Source of the DNA: Chloroflexota bacterium
GTDB taxonomy: Bacteria > Chloroflexota > UBA5177 > JANWHV01
NCBI GenBank assembly: GCA_025924845.1
Contig: JAICHN010000188.1
Span: forward strand, 1-9,515
Reading direction: 5' to 3'
Length of the DNA stretch: 9,515 nt
A program made the translations under genes and the position numbers. This document shows positions 6,282-9,515 of this stretch, piece by piece. Position 1 is the stretch's first letter; each line of letters opens with the position of its first letter. The notes beneath the pieces were generated by a model. The model ran no database searches, was not told where the DNA came from, and saw nothing but the letters and a program-made list of their open reading frames with translations.

Positions 6282-6986
6282 GTGCTCAAGCAGGTACGTA
6301 TCCCACGAGTGTACAGCCTCGTGGTGGAGCAGATTCGCGCCCTGATCGAGTCTGGGCAGCTCAACGCCGGCGATAAACTGCCGACCGAGCGCAGTCTGGC
6401 CGAGCAGCTCGGCGTTAGTCGCTCGTCGGTGCGTGAGGCGCTCAGCGCGCTCGAGGTGCTGGGGGTGATTCACAGCCGCCAGGGACTGGGTAACTTCATC
6501 GCCGAGAACGTGGAAAACGATCTGCGGGAAGATCAGTTCGAAGACTTGATCGTGGAGGGCGGCACAATCGAGATCCTCGAGGCGCGCCAACTATTCGAGC
6601 CGGGCCTGGCCGCGCTGGCCGCGCGTCGACGTACCGAAACGGATCTGGCGGCCATTCGTGCCTGCGTTACCGAGATGGAACGGCGGTTGGCCGAGGGCAT
6701 GGATTCCTGGGAGCCGGATTGGGGCTTCCATGTCGCCGTGGCCAACGCCTGCCATAATCCGGTGGTGGCCGCGATCGAGGATCTGATTACCCAGCGCGTG
6801 AGCGGGCGACTCTGGCAACTCATGCGCGAGCGGAACTATGCCGGTGAGCCGGATCGTCCGACCCGGTATCTCAACCGGCACCGCCTGATCTACGAGGCGA
6901 TCGAACGCGGCGATCCGCCGGCGGCGGAGACGGCGATGCGCCACGACCTGGCCGAGATGTGGCATGATCTGGCCGAGAATCAGTAA
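6282..6986 (+). CDS. GntR-family transcriptional regulator, FadR subfamily with FCD ligand domain
   Basis: A 234-residue DNA-binding regulator. The N-terminal winged helix begins RVYSLVVEQIRALIESGQL and holds PTERSLAEQLGVSRSSVREAL (34-54), with the wing at HSRQGLGNFI (64-73). The all-helical FCD domain spans about 95-230 and carries the usual metal and effector ligands Asp146, His150, His200 and His221. In related proteins this site binds an organic acid such as lactate, gluconate or a 2-oxo acid through a divalent metal. GTG 6282 is the only start consistent with the domain, as an in-frame stop lies at 6267; no strong ribosome site precedes it. It is followed after 23 nt by the permease genes and diverges from the dehydratase. 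FadR-type operators at 6117-6135 and 5080-5094 suggest autoregulation and control of the binding-protein operon. Confidence 0.94.
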   Translation: MLKQVRIPRVYSLVVEQIRALIESGQLNAGDKLPTERSLAEQLGVSRSSVREALSALEVLGVIHSRQGLGNFIAENVENDLREDQFEDLIVEGGTIEILEARQLFEPGLAALAARRRTETDLAAIRACVTEMERRLAEGMDSWEPDWGFHVAVANACHNPVVAAIEDLITQRVSGRLWQLMRERNYAGEPDRPTRYLNRHRLIYEAIERGDPPAAETAMRHDLAEMWHDLAENQ

Positions 6987-7009
6987 GGGGAACGGGAAGG
7001 CAGCGGCCG

Positions 7010-7897
7010 ATGCAGCATCGCGAGCTTGAGGATGCGCTGCTCAGCCCCGTCGGCACGCACCATGGTACGTGGAGACGGCTGCTCCGCCAGCGCGTGGCCA
7101 TGGTTTGCCTGGGAATCATCGCCCTCTTCGTGCTCTGCGCGATCCTGGCCCCGCTGTTGGCGCCGCATCCGCCGAACTTCGGCTATACCAACGGCCTCAC
7201 CCTGGATGGACGGCCCCTCGGCAGCAGCGGCGCCTTCCTCCTGGGGACCGATACGACGGGGCGGGACGTCTTGAGCCGGCTCCTCTTTGGGGCGCGCATC
7301 TCGCTTACCGTGGGCGTACTGGCCACCCTGATTCAGATTACGCTCGGCCTGGCGCTCGGCGCAGTCTCCGGCTACTATGGCGGCTGGACCGAGATTGTGA
7401 TCACGCGCCTCGTCGACATTATGCTGGCCTTTCCCGTGGTGCTCCTCGGTCTCACCGCCGCCGCCGTTTTCAATCCCAGTATCACCACCACCATCCTGGT
7501 GATCGCCGCCACCCAGTGGATGTATATGGCGCGTGTGGTCTACAGCATGGTGCTCTCGCTCAAGGAACTGCAATTCGTGGAAGCGGCGCGCGCCGTGGGA
7601 GTACGGGACTGGCGGATCGTGTGGCGGCACATTTTGCCTCACCTCGGTCCGGTGGTGATCTCCTATAGCACCCTGGGGATTGGGGTCAGTATCCTTCTTG
7701 AGGCGACCCTCAGTTATCTGAACGCCGGCGTGCCCCAGCCGACCGCCAGTTGGGGCGCCATGATCAACGCCGGCCTCACCTACTACCGGGCCGACCCGGC
7801 CCTGGTCCTCTATCCCGGCATCTGCCTGACCGTGGTCGTATTGGCCTTTACCCTGGTCGGTGACGGGCTGACCAAGGCGCTGCAGGCGCGGTCCTAG
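7010..7897 (+). CDS. ABC transporter permease, DppC/OppC-like
   Basis: A 295-residue inner-membrane permease. TM1 (about 30-50) follows a basic N-terminus (WRRLLRQR). The periplasmic loop ends with LGTDTTGRDVLSRLLFGARISL (78-99), the hallmark of the DppC/OppC/NikC branch. The EAA loop that docks the ATPase is at 191-210 (EAARAVGVRDW to HILP). The C-terminal part keeps SYLNAGVPQPTASWGAMI. Length is typical. GGAAGG at 6995-7000 serves as ribosome site, and the gene follows the regulator by 23 nt. It precedes the DppB-like gene, the reverse of the common B-then-C order. With its partner it should form the channel for the ligand carried by the binding protein at 3135-4793, though this pairing is inferred from neighbourhood. 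No ATPase gene is visible. Confidence 0.95.
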   Translation: MQHRELEDALLSPVGTHHGTWRRLLRQRVAMVCLGIIALFVLCAILAPLLAPHPPNFGYTNGLTLDGRPLGSSGAFLLGTDTTGRDVLSRLLFGARISLTVGVLATLIQITLGLALGAVSGYYGGWTEIVITRLVDIMLAFPVVLLGLTAAAVFNPSITTTILVIAATQWMYMARVVYSMVLSLKELQFVEAARAVGVRDWRIVWRHILPHLGPVVISYSTLGIGVSILLEATLSYLNAGVPQPTASWGAMINAGLTYYRADPALVLYPGICLTVVVLAFTLVGDGLTKALQARS

Positions 7898-7905
7898 GAG
7901 GAACG

Positions 7906-8832
7906 ATGGCGGCGTATATCACGCATCGACTGCTCGGCGTCCTGGTCGTGGCGCTCGGCGTCCTCACGATCACCTTCGTTCTGGTTTCGATGATTCCGGG
8001 GGACGTGGCGGTCTTCTACGCCGGCCCACATGCAAGCGGCCAACTGATCAACGAAGTCCGCCATTCCCTGGGTCTCGACCGGCCCAAGTACATCCAGTAT
8101 TTCGCGTATCTCTGGCAGACCTTGCAGGGGAATCTCGGCCAGTCGGCCTCGCTCGACGAACCGGTGCGTACCGCCATCTGGCAACGCCTGCCGCAGACGA
8201 TGCAACTGGCCGCCGCGGTAATCGTGCTCGAACTGTGCGTGGCGCTCCTCTTCGGCATTCTGGCCGCGATGTATGAGGGGAGCCTTTTCGATCGAACCGG
8301 CGCCGGTCTGGCGGCGCTCGGTGTCTCGCTCCCCGGCTTCTGGCTCGGCACGGTGCTGCTCTTCGTGGTGGCCTATAAGCTGAGCCTGCTGCCCCTTGGC
8401 GGCTACGGCAACCCGGTACCCGAATATCTCCTCTTGCCGGCGCTGACCGCCGCCGTGCCGAGCGGCTTTTGGTACTCGCGTATCCTGAGAGCGAATCTGC
8501 TGGATATTCTGCATGCGGACTACATCCGTACCGCGCGCAGTAAGGGATTGGCGCGGCGCTGGGTGGTGCTGCGGCACGCGTTGCCGAACGCCATCGTTCC
8601 GGTGATCACCATCGCGGCCATGGATCTGGGCCAACTGCTGGGTGGATTGGTGGTGATCGAGACCGTCTTTTCCTGGCCGGGAATCGGCTTCCTGGCCTAT
8701 GAAGGGGTGCAGAACCTCGATGTGCCGTTGGTGATCGGCACCACCCTCTTCACCGCGATTGCCATCGCCTTGCTGAACATTGTGGCCGACCTGCTGCGTA
8801 TGGTTATCGATCCACGCGTTCGCCTTGGTTGA
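7906..8832 (+). CDS. ABC transporter permease, DppB/OppB-like
   Basis: A 308-residue inner-membrane permease. TM1 is at about 8-30 (ITHRLLGVLVVALGVLTITF), followed by the family signature MIPGDVAVFYAG. HSLGLDRPKYIQYFAYL and GNLGQSASLDEPV are typical of the DppB/OppB/NikB branch. The EAA-type loop DYIRTARSKGLARRWVVLRH (205-224) precedes ALPNAIVPVIT, and ETVFSWPGIG (252-261) is near invariant in the family. AGGAGG overlaps the stop of the DppC-like gene (8-nt gap), a strong ribosome site that favours equal synthesis of the two channel halves. It ends 10 nt before the hydroxyacid dehydrogenase start. Confidence 0.95.
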   Translation: MAAYITHRLLGVLVVALGVLTITFVLVSMIPGDVAVFYAGPHASGQLINEVRHSLGLDRPKYIQYFAYLWQTLQGNLGQSASLDEPVRTAIWQRLPQTMQLAAAVIVLELCVALLFGILAAMYEGSLFDRTGAGLAALGVSLPGFWLGTVLLFVVAYKLSLLPLGGYGNPVPEYLLLPALTAAVPSGFWYSRILRANLLDILHADYIRTARSKGLARRWVVLRHALPNAIVPVITIAAMDLGQLLGGLVVIETVFSWPGIGFLAYEGVQNLDVPLVIGTTLFTAIAIALLNIVADLLRMVIDPRVRLG

Positions 8833-8842
8833 GGAGGAGTTG

Positions 8843-9515
8843 ATGAGTAGGCCGACCATCCTGGCGCCCGATCCGTTCGATCGGCCGGAAAACTACGCGC
8901 CGGAACGGGCCATTGCCGCCGCTTTCGGCGGGGAGTTGATCCTGGGCGAGGAACGGCCGGCGCGCCTCTACGATGCCGAGGTGCTTCTGATCGCGGGGAT
9001 GGCGGTGCCGGCGGCGGTTATGCCTGAATTGGAGCGTTGCCGTTTGATTGTCCGCTATGGGATCGGCGTCGACACGATCGACGTGGCGGCGGCCACCGCG
9101 CACGGAATCGTGGTGGCCAACGCGCCGACCTATTGCGTGGCCGAGGTAGCCGACCACACCGCCGCCCTGATTCTCGGTCTGACCCGCCGTATCCCCTGGC
9201 TGGACCGGCAGGTGCGGGTGAATGAGTGGTCGGCGACGCGGCGCCAGGCCGGCGGCGTACGCCGGCTGAGCATGCTGACCCTGGGCATTGTCGGCCTGGG
9301 ACAAATCGGGAGCGCTCTGGCGGCGCGGATGGCGCCCTTCGGCTTCCGCGTGATCGCCCACGACCCTCGGCTCGAACCCGGCGCGATCGAAGCTCGGGGC
9401 GCGCGGCCCGCCACGTTCGAGGCGCTGTTACGGCAGGCGGATATCATTTCGCTGCATGTGCCGCTGACCGTGGCAACTCGACATCTGATCGACGAGGCGG
9501 CGTTGGCGTTGATGA
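8843..9515 (+). CDS. D-isomer-specific 2-hydroxyacid dehydrogenase (phosphoglycerate-dehydrogenase-like), 3' end missing
   Basis: The visible 224 residues cover the N-terminal part of the substrate domain and most of the NAD domain. RYGIGVDTIDVAAATAHGI (71-89) and NAPTYCVAEVADHTAALIL (93-111) are family hallmarks. The dinucleotide motif LGIVGLGQIG ends at Gly156, and Asp174 (AHDPRL) at the end of the next strand favours NAD over NADP. The catalytic Arg, Glu and His lie beyond the window edge and cannot be checked. Members interconvert 2-oxo acids and D-2-hydroxy acids. GAGGAGGAG lies just upstream of ATG 8843 and the gap to the DppB-like gene is 10 nt, so it is co-transcribed with the transporter. 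The first step of serine synthesis is possible but unlikely in this setting; a catabolic oxo/hydroxy acid role is inferred. Confidence 0.92.
   Translation, partial: MSRPTILAPDPFDRPENYAPERAIAAAFGGELILGEERPARLYDAEVLLIAGMAVPAAVMPELERCRLIVRYGIGVDTIDVAAATAHGIVVANAPTYCVAEVADHTAALILGLTRRIPWLDRQVRVNEWSATRRQAGGVRRLSMLTLGIVGLGQIGSALAARMAPFGFRVIAHDPRLEPGAIEARGARPATFEALLRQADIISLHVPLTVATRHLIDEAALALM

Noticed and set aside
5724..6590. 288-codon minus-strand frame spanning the control region
   Set aside because: It overlaps the dehydratase, the regulator and the promoter region in other frames, with no family resemblance.
6980..7642. 220-codon open frame on the minus strand
   Set aside because: Antisense to the DppC-like permease, low-complexity polar translation, no ribosome site or context.
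7894..8859. 321-codon open frame on the minus strand
   Set aside because: It mirrors the DppB-like permease gene; the translation is rich in Gln, Arg, His and Asp with no motifs, as expected for the complement of a membrane-protein gene.

Overview
The window is GC-rich, densely packed bacterial DNA (short intergenic gaps, TTGACA/TATACT-type promoters, strong GGAGG ribosome sites). It reads as one catabolic or uptake locus built around a FadR-subfamily GntR regulator. The organism cannot be fixed from sequence alone. Codon use, the secreted family-5 substrate-binding protein without a lipobox, and the gene mix would fit a high-GC soil or thermophilic lineage such as Chloroflexota or Actinobacteria, but this is only an impression. 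No rRNA, tRNA, insertion sequence or CRISPR array was seen.

Layout: two gene sets diverge from a control region at about 6089-6281. Leftward (minus strand) run a threonine/serine-dehydratase-like PLP enzyme (5135-6088) and then, from its own promoter, a family-5 ABC substrate-binding protein (3135-4793). After a large nested hairpin (3072-3119) come a Gfo/Idh/MocA oxidoreductase (1929-2993), a degenerate ketol-acid-reductoisomerase homologue (911-1927) and an FMN-dependent alpha-hydroxy-acid oxidase cut by the window edge (1-904). Rightward (plus strand) run the GntR regulator (6282-6986), a DppC-like permease (7010-7897), a DppB-like permease (7906-8832) and a D-isomer-specific 2-hydroxyacid dehydrogenase cut by the right edge (8843-9515).

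How it may work together: the binding protein and two permeases form most of a peptide/opine-type importer; its ATPases are not in the window. The enzymes around it all belong to families that act on 2-hydroxy acids, 2-oxo acids or beta-hydroxy amino acids. Two palindromes with the GGT-N3-ACC core of FadR-family operators lie just where the regulator should act: one between the divergent genes (6117-6135) and one directly upstream of the binding-protein promoter (5080-5094). This supports a single regulon controlled by the local GntR protein. The substrate is not identifiable from sequence.

Most unusual points: the ketol-acid-reductoisomerase homologue has lost several residues held to be essential in that family; the FMN oxidase lacks two usual substrate-pocket residues; and the binding-protein mRNA has a leader of about 240 nt with competing hairpins.
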